Shown here piece after piece: positions 55,264 to 64,000 of a DNA stretch of 64,000 bases. The DNA is from Methylophaga sp. OBS3 (GTDB lineage Bacteria > Pseudomonadota > Gammaproteobacteria > Nitrosococcales > Methylophagaceae): assembly GCF_026319325.1 (NCBI RefSeq), contig NZ_JAPDMU010000003.1:388907-452906 (forward strand). Reading direction: 5' to 3'. Within the stretch, counting starts at the first letter, position 1. The number at the start of each line of letters is the position of its first letter. Below the pieces are notes generated by a model. That model saw only the letters and a list, made by a program, of their open reading frames with translations. It searched no databases and was not told the origin of the DNA. The position numbers and the translations under genes were made by a program.

Positions 55264-57593
55264 CGATTAGCATCAAAGATGCCTGCTTCTAAAGGCTGCT
55301 GTTCTCTCTGCCAAGCTGTAAAATCATGGAAGATTTGCCAGAAATCTGGACTCGTTCTGCGAACACCCCAGCGAATCACAATGTCTTCAAAAGCGGATTC
55401 GTCTTCAGCCTTAGCTAACTGACTGACAAAGTCTGGTAAATCTGCAGCTGGAACATCGAAGATGAAATTAGGGTAACTACCGGCAATACCTGGATAAATG
55501 CTCAAAGTGTCCTTTTCTGGTTGATGTCTTAACGACTCACCGAACAAGAAGGCAACATTACTGTGAGCTCTATTTCGCAATAGTGAGTACATGCTTCGAT
55601 CTGACTCACCATAACTTACGCGTAAAAATGTTAGCTCTGGAAGATAGCTTAGTCCGGCTAAATCCTCACGCGTTAACCCCGAAATACTGGCTAACTGTTG
55701 ATCAGACTGCTGAATCCAATCGTCCTGATCTGGCCGGAAACAATCATTACCATTACAACGATTTAAAGGATCATCTCCCATCGCATTTACCGCCGCGAAC
55801 GTTTCCAATAATCTGCCCGCAAACTCTTGCTTTGGCATATGCGTCGAAAAATCTTCGGTAGTAGGCGTTTCTTCATCAAGCTTGGCATAAGAGATATGGG
55901 TTTTTATTGCGCCAATTCCCTCATACCAACTATCTAAAATATCGCCTCTTGTCTCATGTGGCATCAATCTTAAGAAATTATGTTCAGCACCATTTCGAAT
56001 CAAATCGAAATACAAACGGGTTTGTAACTGGTGTGCCAGGTTGCCATAGACATCAAAGTTAACAACTAACTCGTAATAACTGCGTTCGAAAATTGGGTAA
56101 TCCATCCACCAAATAGTTTGTGGCACTTTACCAACGAGCCCTTTTAAAACGCTGGCACTGTCAAAATGACGAAATACCGTTAATAACGCATTGGGATTGT
56201 GACCATCTCCATCCCAAACAGAACTCAGTGATGCCCACTCTGGCGCATGCTGGCGATAGGCGGCATATCGTTTATCTTGGTAGGCGTTGCGTTTATCACG
56301 ATATTTATCCCAATTACCGCCGGCTTCAAGCAAGTCATCATTTTGCCCAGGTAAACCGAGTAAGGGCGAAACTTCATCCTGATATTTTTGGTTGGTGATA
56401 TACAGATCTCTATCAGGATCTTGGTACATCACCCAAAAATTATCGCGAATAACATCAGTCGCTATTTGCCCACGACAAACAGGTCCACGGATAAAGGTTC
56501 GTGTGAAGTATTCAGCATGATCCAACATAAATTGATAACGCGCTTTTGCTGGAATCGCAGAAAAAGTCATAAATGGATTTGCTCTATCCGCATAGGCATA
56601 ACCTGGCAATGTATCCACTGACCATTCATCACTGTAAAACAATGTTTCGATTCGGTTTTGTAACGTTTCACCAAATTGAAAAGTGATATGGCGCTTATGG
56701 ACAATACTGCCGGTGATGGGTCTTAGTCGGTAGTAGAAATCACTTTCTGGATCATCATTTGGTAGCCTTGTTTGCACAGGCTTGATTGGTTCTCCAGGCG
56801 GTGTTGTTGATCTTAATAGTTCAAAAAACTGCGGTCTGAGTGAAGCAGTTTCAAAATATAAATGAGCAAGAAACAAGTGTTCATATAGCCATCTTGCAAC
56901 TAACTGTCGGCGTTTATCTGGGACATTCAAATAAGCTTCCCACTCCTCAAGCATCGCCTGATCATCAGCACTTAATGCCTTATTTGGGCTATCAACTGCT
57001 GCGCCCTGCTCTAACCACCCCATCATTAGTGCATATTCTTGGTCTGTTAAACCAGACACGGCCATTGGCATCCCTTCAAGTGGATGTTTCTTAGCATATT
57101 CGTGAAAGTTATCCGGTGTTGGACATTGATTTTGCCGCTTAGTACCGATCGCTAGTTCTGATGGCAGTTTGCTATTACTTTCAAAGGGATATTGTTTGGC
57201 CAATGTCAGCATATTGGCCATCAGTGCGGGTTCATCTCGGTAGGCATGAAGCACCGAATAAAAGTCTAATGCTCGCCACTCAGACTCAGAGTGGGCATCA
57301 ATCCCCAAACGACTTGGCATTTGGGCTTCTGTTCGTGTGCCGTTATACACTTCACGGATGTTGGCACCACGTACAATCCCATCTGATGATTCCATTTTTA
57401 ACTGACAAGGCGCATCAAAACAGGCATGACAAGCAATACATTTTGTTTCGACAATTGGCCGAATATCTTCATCAAATGAAACAGAACGAGTTTCTGCTTT
57501 CGGCACTGGAACAGCATCAGGCACGGGATAATCAGCATCACTACACGCACTGAAAAACAGTACCGCAAACATCAAGTAAATAAATTTAGGCAT
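55248..57593 (-). CDS. cti: Fatty acid cis/trans isomerase (periplasmic c-type heme lipoprotein)
   Basis: Heme enzyme that isomerises cis to trans unsaturated fatty acids in membrane lipids under solvent or heat stress. The 781 residues begin with a lipoprotein signal (FFSAC, Cys17) and carry a heme c site CIACH (52-56). The body matches Cti: MPSRLGIDAH, LYEHLFLAHLYF near residue 230, and MHRF-type helical segments. The lipid anchor is unusual enough to note, but lipoprotein prediction rests on sequence only. No other heme protein is encoded close by. Confidence 0.88.
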   Translation of the reverse strand: MPKFIYLMFAVLFFSACSDADYPVPDAVPVPKAETRSVSFDEDIRPIVETKCIACHACFDAPCQLKMESSDGIVRGANIREVYNGTRTEAQMPSRLGIDAHSESEWRALDFYSVLHAYRDEPALMANMLTLAKQYPFESNSKLPSELAIGTKRQNQCPTPDNFHEYAKKHPLEGMPMAVSGLTDQEYALMMGWLEQGAAVDSPNKALSADDQAMLEEWEAYLNVPDKRRQLVARWLYEHLFLAHLYFETASLRPQFFELLRSTTPPGEPIKPVQTRLPNDDPESDFYYRLRPITGSIVHKRHITFQFGETLQNRIETLFYSDEWSVDTLPGYAYADRANPFMTFSAIPAKARYQFMLDHAEYFTRTFIRGPVCRGQIATDVIRDNFWVMYQDPDRDLYITNQKYQDEVSPLLGLPGQNDDLLEAGGNWDKYRDKRNAYQDKRYAAYRQHAPEWASLSSVWDGDGHNPNALLTVFRHFDSASVLKGLVGKVPQTIWWMDYPIFERSYYELVVNFDVYGNLAHQLQTRLYFDLIRNGAEHNFLRLMPHETRGDILDSWYEGIGAIKTHISYAKLDEETPTTEDFSTHMPKQEFAGRLLETFAAVNAMGDDPLNRCNGNDCFRPDQDDWIQQSDQQLASISGLTREDLAGLSYLPELTFLRVSYGESDRSMYSLLRNRAHSNVAFLFGESLRHQPEKDTLSIYPGIAGSYPNFIFDVPAADLPDFVSQLAKAEDESAFEDIVIRWGVRRTSPDFWQIFHDFTAWQREQQPLEAGIFDANRYVNL

Positions 57594-58010
57594 ACGCTAT
57601 TGTCGCACAGGTATTACGTCACACACCTTACAGATATATAGGTCTTTTTATTGACCAATGCTTGTCTGCTATTCAAGTATTTATGCCGCAAATCAAGCGA
57701 TAGGTTTTATCTAAATAAATTCAGTCACTTATAAAAATTCACAAACATAAAACACCATTAAATTTCGCCAGTCTATTTTGACTGATTTGTGACTTAAAAC
57801 AGCAACTCGATAACAGGTAGGAACTTGCCTATTTATAACCAGCAGTTCACCGGCTGCATTTTGCATCATCACTTCATTATGCTAGGTTAAAAATAGGTTT
57901 TTAAATTTCCTTAGAAAAATCCGCAACATAACACTTTCAAATCGCCGTTCTGATTTCAGAATGTGATGTAAGAACATCAAACAAAATAACCATAATAAAG
58001 GCACGGTAAC
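57594..58010. other. Long divergent intergenic region between cti and the porin gene
   Basis: 417 bases without a gene, A/T-rich. Two inverted repeats stand out: GGTC (57641-57644)...GACC (57653-57656), and CAGTC (57769-57773)...GACTG (57780-57784). A similar repeat precedes the BCCT gene at 59422. Promoters for both divergent genes must lie here, but I find none close to sigma70 consensus. Confidence 0.55.
57769..57784. repeat. Inverted repeat upstream of porin
   Basis: CAGTC and GACTG with a 6-base T-rich spacer. It lies 226 bp upstream of the porin start and about 175 bp from the cti start. Confidence 0.5.
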
Positions 58011-59354
58011 ATGCCCAAAGATACTTTTTTTTCTGCATTTTTACGCCTGAGTTTAATCATAATTTTCTCAGCCCCTCTCTCAGTTGCTAACGCTCAAGAT
58101 GTTGAATCATTACAGCGTAAAGTCCAGCAATTAGAACAAGAGTTACAAGCCGCTCAACAAGCACTTGTGGATGCCGAAAATCAAAGGGATACCGCACTGA
58201 GTCAAGTTGACCAAGCAGAAGAAAAGTTAGCAGCGCTCAACAGCAAAGACGAAGGGATTACCTTTGGGCCACTCAAAGTTGGCGGTGCTATTCGGGCAAA
58301 TTACGCCATTGGTGATTACCCAGAAAGTGGCAATGGAGCGGCTAGTCGAGCAGTAGAAGACGGCGGTGACTTTAGCCTAGATACATTCCGAGTTAACCTC
58401 GACTATCAACAAGGTAAATGGTTGGGTAAGGTCGAATATCGTTGGTATCCGGGCTATAACTTTTTACATACTGGCTGGGTCGGCTATCAGTTTAACGAAG
58501 ACCGTCAATTACAAGTGGGCGTCAATCGCGTACCGTTTGGCCCTGGACCATACGGCGTATCGCAAAGTTGGTTATTTGATCAGCACTATTACTTAGGGCT
58601 CTCTGATGACATGGATCTGGGTGTTAAATTTACCCAGCAATTTGGCAATTTACAGCTTGATACTGCTTATTACCTGACCGACGAAGGTGGCTATAAAGGT
58701 GCCAGCAAAGACAGTGCTCGTTACTCCTACGATGTCGTCAATGAAAGCGGCGATGGCTATGAAGAAAAGAATCAGTTTAACGTTCGGGCTATCTATACTT
58801 TCGAGGGTGAAACGGTAGAAACGGCATTAGGTCTGTCTCTTCAATATAGCGAGCTTGCCAGCAAAGGCATTCAAAAGGACGGTGATCACCACGCTGCATC
58901 AGTACACATGGTGAATAAATGGAACAACTTCACCCTCGCATCACAGCTTACTTATTACGATTACAACGTATCTGCGTTACAACCACTTGGAACTGACAAA
59001 CTGGTACAGATGGGGGCTTACGACTTCCCAAGTACAGCTGCTGCTGAAGCTTGGATACCGGCGATATCCCTGAGTTATTACCAACAAACTGACAATATTT
59101 CTTGGCTGGATTATGTCATTCCGTACATTGAATACAGCTCTATTGTTAAAGCCGAATCTGAGTTTAATGACAGCCAACTTGCCACACTGGGTGCAGCCTT
59201 CGGTTATGGCAATTGGTATATCTACACCGATTGGGCTTATAGCACTGGGAATGAATTTGTCGGTGGTGATACCACCTTTGGTGACCGCTTAGGTGCAAAT
59301 GCAGAGGACGACTGGGAGTCGCGCTTTAACATTAACTTCGGTTACTACTTTTAG
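58011..59354 (+). CDS. Outer-membrane porin with N-terminal coiled coil
   Basis: The 447-residue protein has a signal peptide (cleavage after ANA, about residue 28) and a coiled coil of about 45 residues (VESLQRKVQQLEQELQ and on). A phosphate-selective porin-like barrel follows (about 85-447, repeated aromatic-ended strands such as NYAIGDY and NFGYYF at the end, terminal Phe). The coiled coil may anchor to peptidoglycan or trimerise. It is 131 bp upstream of the BCCT gene and probably serves substrate entry for it. Confidence 0.83.
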   Translation: MPKDTFFSAFLRLSLIIIFSAPLSVANAQDVESLQRKVQQLEQELQAAQQALVDAENQRDTALSQVDQAEEKLAALNSKDEGITFGPLKVGGAIRANYAIGDYPESGNGAASRAVEDGGDFSLDTFRVNLDYQQGKWLGKVEYRWYPGYNFLHTGWVGYQFNEDRQLQVGVNRVPFGPGPYGVSQSWLFDQHYYLGLSDDMDLGVKFTQQFGNLQLDTAYYLTDEGGYKGASKDSARYSYDVVNESGDGYEEKNQFNVRAIYTFEGETVETALGLSLQYSELASKGIQKDGDHHAASVHMVNKWNNFTLASQLTYYDYNVSALQPLGTDKLVQMGAYDFPSTAAAEAWIPAISLSYYQQTDNISWLDYVIPYIEYSSIVKAESEFNDSQLATLGAAFGYGNWYIYTDWAYSTGNEFVGGDTTFGDRLGANAEDDWESRFNINFGYYF

Positions 59355-59421
59355 AATTTGTAATGTCACTGTCAGCTCATGATGTGGGATTAGATACTGA
59401 CAAAAAGTAATGCAAATGACT

Positions 59422-59436
59422 TGGTCTGTTTGACCA
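59422..59436. repeat. Inverted repeat upstream of the BCCT gene
   Basis: TGGTC (59422-59426) and GACCA (59432-59436) with a TGTTT spacer, about 50 bp before the start codon. It is a possible operator and resembles the repeats at 57641 and 57769. Confidence 0.5.
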
Positions 59437-59485
59437 TTAAATACCTGAGAAACCGGCATTAGATCGGGTATAAAGAGGGAGAGAA

Positions 59486-61057
59486 ATGAACGAAAAACAA
59501 GATAAGTACAGTATTGAAAGTACTGATTACTCTGTAGGACAAGACAACTTCACCAAATGGGGGCTGGATATCCACAATCCTGTTTTCGGGATAAGCGCTG
59601 GCCTTATCATGGTCTTTTTAATTGCGACACTCATTAGCGATCCCAAAGCCGCCAAAGACCTTTTGGATGGCATTAAGTGGGATATTATCAGTAATTTCGA
59701 TGCCTTATTCATGTGGGCTGGCAATATTTTTGTCCTGTTCTGTCTTGCATTGATTTTCACTCCGTTTGGCAAAATCCGCTTAGGCGGTGAAGATGCCGTA
59801 CCTGAGCATTCTATGATTTCTTGGTTGGCGATGCTTTTTGCTGCAGGAATGGGTATTGGACTCATGTTCTGGGGCGTAGCTGAACCTGTCGCCTACATGA
59901 CTGGTTGGTATGAAACGCCTCTAGGTGTTGAGCCGAATACACCTGAAGCCGCACGTATGGCAATGGGGGCGACCATGTATCACTGGGGGCTACACCCTTG
60001 GGCAATATATGCTGTTGTTGCATTGTCTTTAGCCTTCTTTTTTTACAACAAAGGCTTACCACTCTCAATTCGTTCTGTCTTTTATCCTTTATTAGGTGAT
60101 AGAGCATGGGGATGGCCTGGTCATATCATCGATATACTGGCTGTGCTGGCAACATTATTTGGCTTAGCAACCTCACTCGGCTTGGGGGCGCAGCAAGCAG
60201 CAGCAGGTATCAATCATGTGTTTGGCTATGATGGCGATACCGGCTTGCAACTCCTCGTAATTCTGGGTGTTACAGCTTTGGCTATCATATCGGTTATGCG
60301 TGGTCTAGAGGGCGGTGTAAAGCTGCTCAGTAACGTCAACATGATCATTGCCTTTGTATTACTGGCGTTCGTTGCCATGGTTGGTTTCGCAGTTGCCTTC
60401 GGCAATATACCGACAACAATTGGCTCTTACATCGAAAATATTATTCCACTAAGTAACCCGCATGGTCGTGAAGATGAAGCATGGTTTCAAGGCTGGACTG
60501 TGTTCTATTGGGCTTGGTGGATTTCCTGGTCACCTTTTGTCGGCATGTTTATCGCACGAGTCTCTAAAGGACGTACTGTTCGTGAGTTCATTACGGCAGT
60601 ACTACTGATTCCAACAATGGTGACTGTAGTTTGGATGTCTATCTACGGCGGCATTGCGCTTGATCAGGTCGCTGCAGGTGTTGGTGCTTTGGGTGCTGAT
60701 GGCCTTACCGAAGTACCACTGGCAATGTTCCAGATGTTTGAACAGTTGCCACTTGGCAGCTTGCTATCCATCACAGCAATTGTCTTAGTACTGGTATTTT
60801 TTATTACCTCATCTGACTCCGGCTCTTTAGTGATTGACAGTATCACTGCCGGCGGCAAAATTGATGCACCAGCACCACAACGTGTTTTTTGGGCAACGAT
60901 AGAGGGTGCGATCGCCGCAGCACTGCTTTGGATTGGTGGCACAGAAGCCATTGAAGCGCTGCAAGCCGGTGCGATATCAACCGGCTTACCATTTACGATT
61001 GTATTGTTATTAATGTGTGTCAGTCTGGTGATGGGAATGAGTACCGAAAGACGCTAA
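59486..61057 (+). CDS. BCCT family transporter (betaine/carnitine/choline)
   Basis: Membrane carrier of 523 residues with 12 expected spans. AAGMGIGLMFWGVAEP near residue 119 and YWAWWISWSPFVGMF near residue 341 are the BCCT substrate- and sodium-site hallmarks; the GMGIG form is that of Na+-coupled betaine carriers. The C-terminus ends only five residues after the last span (MSTERR), so the long osmosensing tail of BetP is absent. GGGAG precedes the ATG. Likely imports glycine betaine or a relative; the exact substrate is unproven. Confidence 0.92.
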   Translation: MNEKQDKYSIESTDYSVGQDNFTKWGLDIHNPVFGISAGLIMVFLIATLISDPKAAKDLLDGIKWDIISNFDALFMWAGNIFVLFCLALIFTPFGKIRLGGEDAVPEHSMISWLAMLFAAGMGIGLMFWGVAEPVAYMTGWYETPLGVEPNTPEAARMAMGATMYHWGLHPWAIYAVVALSLAFFFYNKGLPLSIRSVFYPLLGDRAWGWPGHIIDILAVLATLFGLATSLGLGAQQAAAGINHVFGYDGDTGLQLLVILGVTALAIISVMRGLEGGVKLLSNVNMIIAFVLLAFVAMVGFAVAFGNIPTTIGSYIENIIPLSNPHGREDEAWFQGWTVFYWAWWISWSPFVGMFIARVSKGRTVREFITAVLLIPTMVTVVWMSIYGGIALDQVAAGVGALGADGLTEVPLAMFQMFEQLPLGSLLSITAIVLVLVFFITSSDSGSLVIDSITAGGKIDAPAPQRVFWATIEGAIAAALLWIGGTEAIEALQAGAISTGLPFTIVLLLMCVSLVMGMSTERR

Positions 61058-61087
61058 GAGTTAGCATGTTCGATGACTATCAATAAT

Positions 61088-61119
61088 CGCCGGATGTTTT
61101 TATGCATCCGGCGTTTTTT
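61088..61119 (+). terminator. Rho-independent terminator after the BCCT gene
   Basis: Stem CGCCGGATG (61088-61096) and CATCCGGCG (61105-61113) with an 8-base loop, then TTTTTT. It separates the convergent BCCT and exonuclease genes. Confidence 0.94.
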
Positions 61120-61128
61120 ATGGATCGT

Positions 61129-61872
61129 TTATACCCATAATTCGCTCACCGGCGTGCTCGGTGAGAAGTAATGCGAGATTTGAGCCTGCAGTAATTCAGC
61201 AGTAGCAATTGCATCTGTTAAGGCGTGGTGAGCTTGGTAGTGTGGAAGCTGATACCGTTTTCGACAATCCCCTAACCGTAAAGAAGGTAAGCCACGATTT
61301 AGTATGCGCCCCATAACGGTTTTCTGTTTATTTCGTATACGATTTTCAATTTCCATCGTATCGATCACGGGAAAAGCGATACTTTCTTGGATCCGTGACA
61401 TCAATGATTTGGCTAGAAACTCACGTTCAATCGGATAGTAATGCACAACGACCAGCCTTCCAGCCATAATTGTCAGGACTTCTTCCAAAATCTCATCAAG
61501 ATCAGGAGCCGATCTAATATCAGAATGGGTAATGCCGTGAATCACAATGGAATCTTGCGCTAGCGCCGTTCTGGGTTTGACGACCCAATGCCCTGCTTCT
61601 CGACAATAAATACGTCGTAAAGAGAAAGGGACAATACCAATACTCACAATCTCATCTGTATCGGAGTTTAAGCCTGTTGTCTCAAAGTCCATTGCAACCA
61701 TAGCTGTGTTGGCAATTTGAGCATCATCAGACATCACTCCGGCGCCATAAAACTGCTGTAGTCTCTCATCCTTGCTGGAAAAAGAAAGCTGCTCAAAGTA
61801 TTCAGCCCATGACGTACCCGGTGGAGGATATTGGCTCTGGGATGCTATCTGATTTTTAACGGTATCAATCAT
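61129..61872 (-). CDS. DEDDh 3'-5' exonuclease (DnaQ-like)
   Basis: The 247-residue protein has exonuclease motifs: AMDFETTGLNSD near residue 60, a middle Asp in VVHYYPIEREFL near residue 150, and HHALTDAIATAELL near residue 215. It has a helical N-terminal addition. The same gene follows CBS/DUF294 proteins in many gammaproteobacteria, often next to acetate or other transporters. Here the pair faces the BCCT gene on the other strand. It overlaps the CBS gene by ATGA. Confidence 0.86.
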   Translation of the reverse strand: MIDTVKNQIASQSQYPPPGTSWAEYFEQLSFSSKDERLQQFYGAGVMSDDAQIANTAMVAMDFETTGLNSDTDEIVSIGIVPFSLRRIYCREAGHWVVKPRTALAQDSIVIHGITHSDIRSAPDLDEILEEVLTIMAGRLVVVHYYPIEREFLAKSLMSRIQESIAFPVIDTMEIENRIRNKQKTVMGRILNRGLPSLRLGDCRKRYQLPHYQAHHALTDAIATAELLQAQISHYFSPSTPVSELWV

Positions 61873-63779
61873 TTCAACGACGCATTAGCGTTATAACGGT
61901 ATTTCAAAAAGTTCTGTTCATTACTTACAACTTGAAAAGCCTCTTTCAAATTTCGGCGCTCAAATGAAGAAAGCTGATCAGGATGAATGTTGTTATTTGG
62001 TGTTTCACCATTTTCGATCTGCCAAGCCTGATGACGAATTCGCACCATTGAGATGTATTCGAACGCATCACTCAAATCACGTCCTTTACCTGGCGGTAAG
62101 ACTTTGGCCTCGATGATGTCATCTAGCCGTTTGAATGAATTGATTGAGCGAGAGCCGACTGCCAACGCATGGACCCTAACAACATCTGACAATGGTGCTG
62201 TTCCTCGGCGCTTTATGTTAATTGAGTCTTTATGCTGACCGTCTTTTTCCATGACAAACCCTTTGAAGAACCCTAATGGCGGCGTTCGATTCAAGGCGTT
62301 TCGTGCAATACATGCCAGAAACTTCTGATTACCTTTAGTCTTACTGGTCACGAATCGATGAAGATCTTTTGCCCACTTGGTTTGACCCCAAACACCATCA
62401 AGATCAAAAAATATACTGCTGTTGAGTAATGCTTGAGGTTCGGGTTTATCTATCCAATTGGAGAAATGTGTTTTCCACTCTGATAGTGTTTTACGCCACT
62501 CAGGGTTAGTCGCCATAATACCTCCATCACAATAGATATAACCGCACTCTGCTAGACCATCTGAAACAAACCTGGAAAGTTTCTCAAAGTATTCCCCATG
62601 CTCCTCTTCGTTGTAGGCATCATCCAAAACCAGCGCGTTATCTTGATCGGTATATATAAGCTGTTCATCTCTCGCCATGGAACCCAGCGCAAGAAAACAG
62701 TAAGGGACTGGTGGTTTGCCAAACTCAGCTTCCGCCATTTCTAATAAGCGTTGTTTGAAGCTTCGTCCAATAACAGACATCGCACTGCCGATCATATGCG
62801 AATTGGCATCTTCTTTAACCATACGCACGAAAGCGGAAGGAACGTGCTTTGCAAGCTCAGCAAGTTCAGCTACGGACGGCTGAGAAAAAATACTACGGAC
62901 CAGAAGTATGCTGCTCTGGGATTCATGACGAACGACATCCGATAATGCAATAACCCCAATAGGCTGATGACGGTGCATGATAGGGATATGGTGAATGTTA
63001 TAACGCAACATGGTTAGTACGGCTTCAAACACGTACGTATTGTCATCCAGGGTAATTAAATCTTTCGTCATCACTTGAGAAACAGGTGTATCAAATGATA
63101 ATCCTTCAGCCAATACACGCTTGCGCAGATCAGTATCAGTTATCATGCCGATAAGGTCAGATGAATAGCCATCCTCACGGTCTTTACGCTCATCAACAAT
63201 TAATAATGATGAAACCCGTTCATCCGTCATGGTGATAGCTGCATCGCGTATAGAAATATCACCTTGAACTGTAATCAAATCCCGAAACAATAACGTATTA
63301 ACTTTTACAGAAGTTAATGCACTATTTTCTTGCTGCTCAGTCAGTACTTTTCTAAGTGGTGACTGATCTTCCCCTTCGAAGTAATCAGCAAAAGACTCAT
63401 ATTTATCTACATAGTCGGTAAAGATAGGAAAAGGAATACAGTAGACGAGCGTGTCTTCAATCGCCTTTGTCGGGAATCGCACACGTTGATGCATGAGCAA
63501 GCCCATTTGTCCAAATATGTTTCCTTCATCAAGGCGGTTATGCAACTCGCCTGTGCGACGATAGGTTTCAACAACACCGCTTCGAATAACATAAAGATCA
63601 TGAATTGCTTCACCAAAATTTAGTACATTGGTACCGGCTTGGTAGTAAGCAATTTCAACTTGCGTAGCGAGGTAATTAAGTGCCTGCTCAGGAAGGCCAT
63701 CAAAAGGCGGATAACTAGCAAGAAAACCTGCAATCTCAATCTGTTCAGTCTGCATGAATTGGGACTCCCTGTGAGACAT
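61869..63779 (-). CDS. Cyclic nucleotide-binding/CBS domain/nucleotidyltransferase (DUF294) protein
   Basis: The 636-residue multidomain protein has a cNMP-binding domain (about 20-140), two CBS domains (about 165-285), a DUF294 nucleotidyltransferase with GSMARDEQLIYTDQDNAL near residue 366 (G-S...D-x-D catalytic pattern), and a substrate-binding helical end. The family is thought to modify a partner protein in response to adenylate or cNMP; target unknown. Start ATG 63779 (AAGG upstream) or ATG 63755 (GGAG upstream) cannot be separated. Confidence 0.9.
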   Translation of the reverse strand: MSHRESQFMQTEQIEIAGFLASYPPFDGLPEQALNYLATQVEIAYYQAGTNVLNFGEAIHDLYVIRSGVVETYRRTGELHNRLDEGNIFGQMGLLMHQRVRFPTKAIEDTLVYCIPFPIFTDYVDKYESFADYFEGEDQSPLRKVLTEQQENSALTSVKVNTLLFRDLITVQGDISIRDAAITMTDERVSSLLIVDERKDREDGYSSDLIGMITDTDLRKRVLAEGLSFDTPVSQVMTKDLITLDDNTYVFEAVLTMLRYNIHHIPIMHRHQPIGVIALSDVVRHESQSSILLVRSIFSQPSVAELAELAKHVPSAFVRMVKEDANSHMIGSAMSVIGRSFKQRLLEMAEAEFGKPPVPYCFLALGSMARDEQLIYTDQDNALVLDDAYNEEEHGEYFEKLSRFVSDGLAECGYIYCDGGIMATNPEWRKTLSEWKTHFSNWIDKPEPQALLNSSIFFDLDGVWGQTKWAKDLHRFVTSKTKGNQKFLACIARNALNRTPPLGFFKGFVMEKDGQHKDSINIKRRGTAPLSDVVRVHALAVGSRSINSFKRLDDIIEAKVLPPGKGRDLSDAFEYISMVRIRHQAWQIENGETPNNNIHPDQLSSFERRNLKEAFQVVSNEQNFLKYRYNANASLK

Positions 63780-63852
63780 ATGACTACCTTAACAGATGCA
63801 AGGTAACAATAATAAAGAGTCCAAGAGCATATCGGATAGTAGTTTTAACCAG

Positions 63853-63890
63853 GAAAAAAAAAGCCCGACTCGATTAGAGTCGGGCTTTTT
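63853..63890 (-). terminator. Rho-independent terminator of the rRNA operon (bidirectional)
   Basis: Stem GCCCGACTC (63863-63871) and GAGTCGGGC (63877-63885) with a GATTA loop, flanked by an A-run (9-10 bases) at the left and T-run at the right. On the minus strand it ends the transcript 9 bp after 5S rRNA. Confidence 0.93.
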
Positions 63891-63899
63891 AGTATTAAA

Positions 63900-64000
63900 G
63901 CCTGGCAGTGTCCTACTTTCACATGGGAACTCCCACACTATCATCGGCGCTGAGCTGTTTCACTTCTGTGTTCGGGATGGGAACAGGTGGGACCAACTCG
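63900..64000 (-). rRNA. rrf: 5S ribosomal RNA (5' end beyond window)
   Basis: Minus-strand 5S rRNA: the 3' end CTGCCAGGC is at about 63900, with AGTGTGGGAGTTCCC, GCCGATGATAG and CCATCCCGAACACAGAAGTG in place. About 101 of some 117 bases are inside. The rRNA operon lies to the right of the window. Confidence 0.97.

Noticed and set aside
1..64000. Mobile elements, prophage, CRISPR, toxin-antitoxin or tRNA genes
   Set aside because: I looked for transposase or integrase motifs, repeated spacers and cloverleaf patterns and found none; gene content is ordinary chromosome.

Overview
The window looks like ordinary chromosome from a gammaproteobacterium. Support comes from the division/cell-wall (dcw) gene order, LpoA/DolP envelope genes, meso-DAP-type MurE, the cys genes with CysB, and a mtaD/ubiG/mupP block like that of Pseudomonas. 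A BCCT betaine carrier, a fatty-acid cis/trans isomerase and a secreted MxaD-like protein would suit a marine methylotroph of the Methylophaga type. That genus-level reading is inference. I saw no insertion sequence, prophage, CRISPR array or tRNA.

Bases 1-8640 hold a dcw cluster read leftward (mraZ-rsmH-ftsL-ftsI-murE-murF-mraY-murD). Most junctions are 1-4 base stop/start overlaps. A near-consensus sigma70 promoter and three 10-bp-phased MraZ boxes lie ahead of mraZ. The RNase P RNA gene (rnpB) and rsmI follow, then the rightward block lpoA-yraN-dolP. Next come hemJ, a PilZ gene and a leftward block rpsF-rpsR-DUF2232-rplI / dnaB-alr-radA, with rlmB and an OmpA-like lipoprotein upstream.

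Bases 21.6-25.5 kb read rightward (moaB, a thioredoxin-fold protein, a hydrolase, rnd, a PfkB kinase). Bases 25.4-31.2 kb are a type IV minor pilin cluster with a very large PilV-like protein and no pilY1. Bases 31.3-33.7 kb carry ribH-nusB-thiL-pgpA.

Bases 33.8-43.7 kb are mainly sulfate assimilation: cysI-DUF934-apaH, a TSUP exporter-tusA-cysH-cysD-cysN block, and cysB. CysH has the cysteines of an APS reductase, so sulfate is probably reduced without APS kinase. A perfect palindrome lies ahead of the TSUP-cys operon.

Bases 44.5-47.8 kb form a thiamine-uptake unit. A TPP riboswitch with a visible Shine-Dalgarno-masking hairpin precedes a TonB receptor, a YkoF-like protein and a PnuT-like permease. 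Bases 47.8-55.3 kb carry mtnA with an SDR and a degenerate kinase on one strand, and mtaD-ubiG-mupP-rmuC-hpnC on the other. The right end holds cti, a porin, a BCCT transporter, an exonuclease/CBS-nucleotidyltransferase pair, and the 3' part of a 5S rRNA gene whose operon lies beyond the window.
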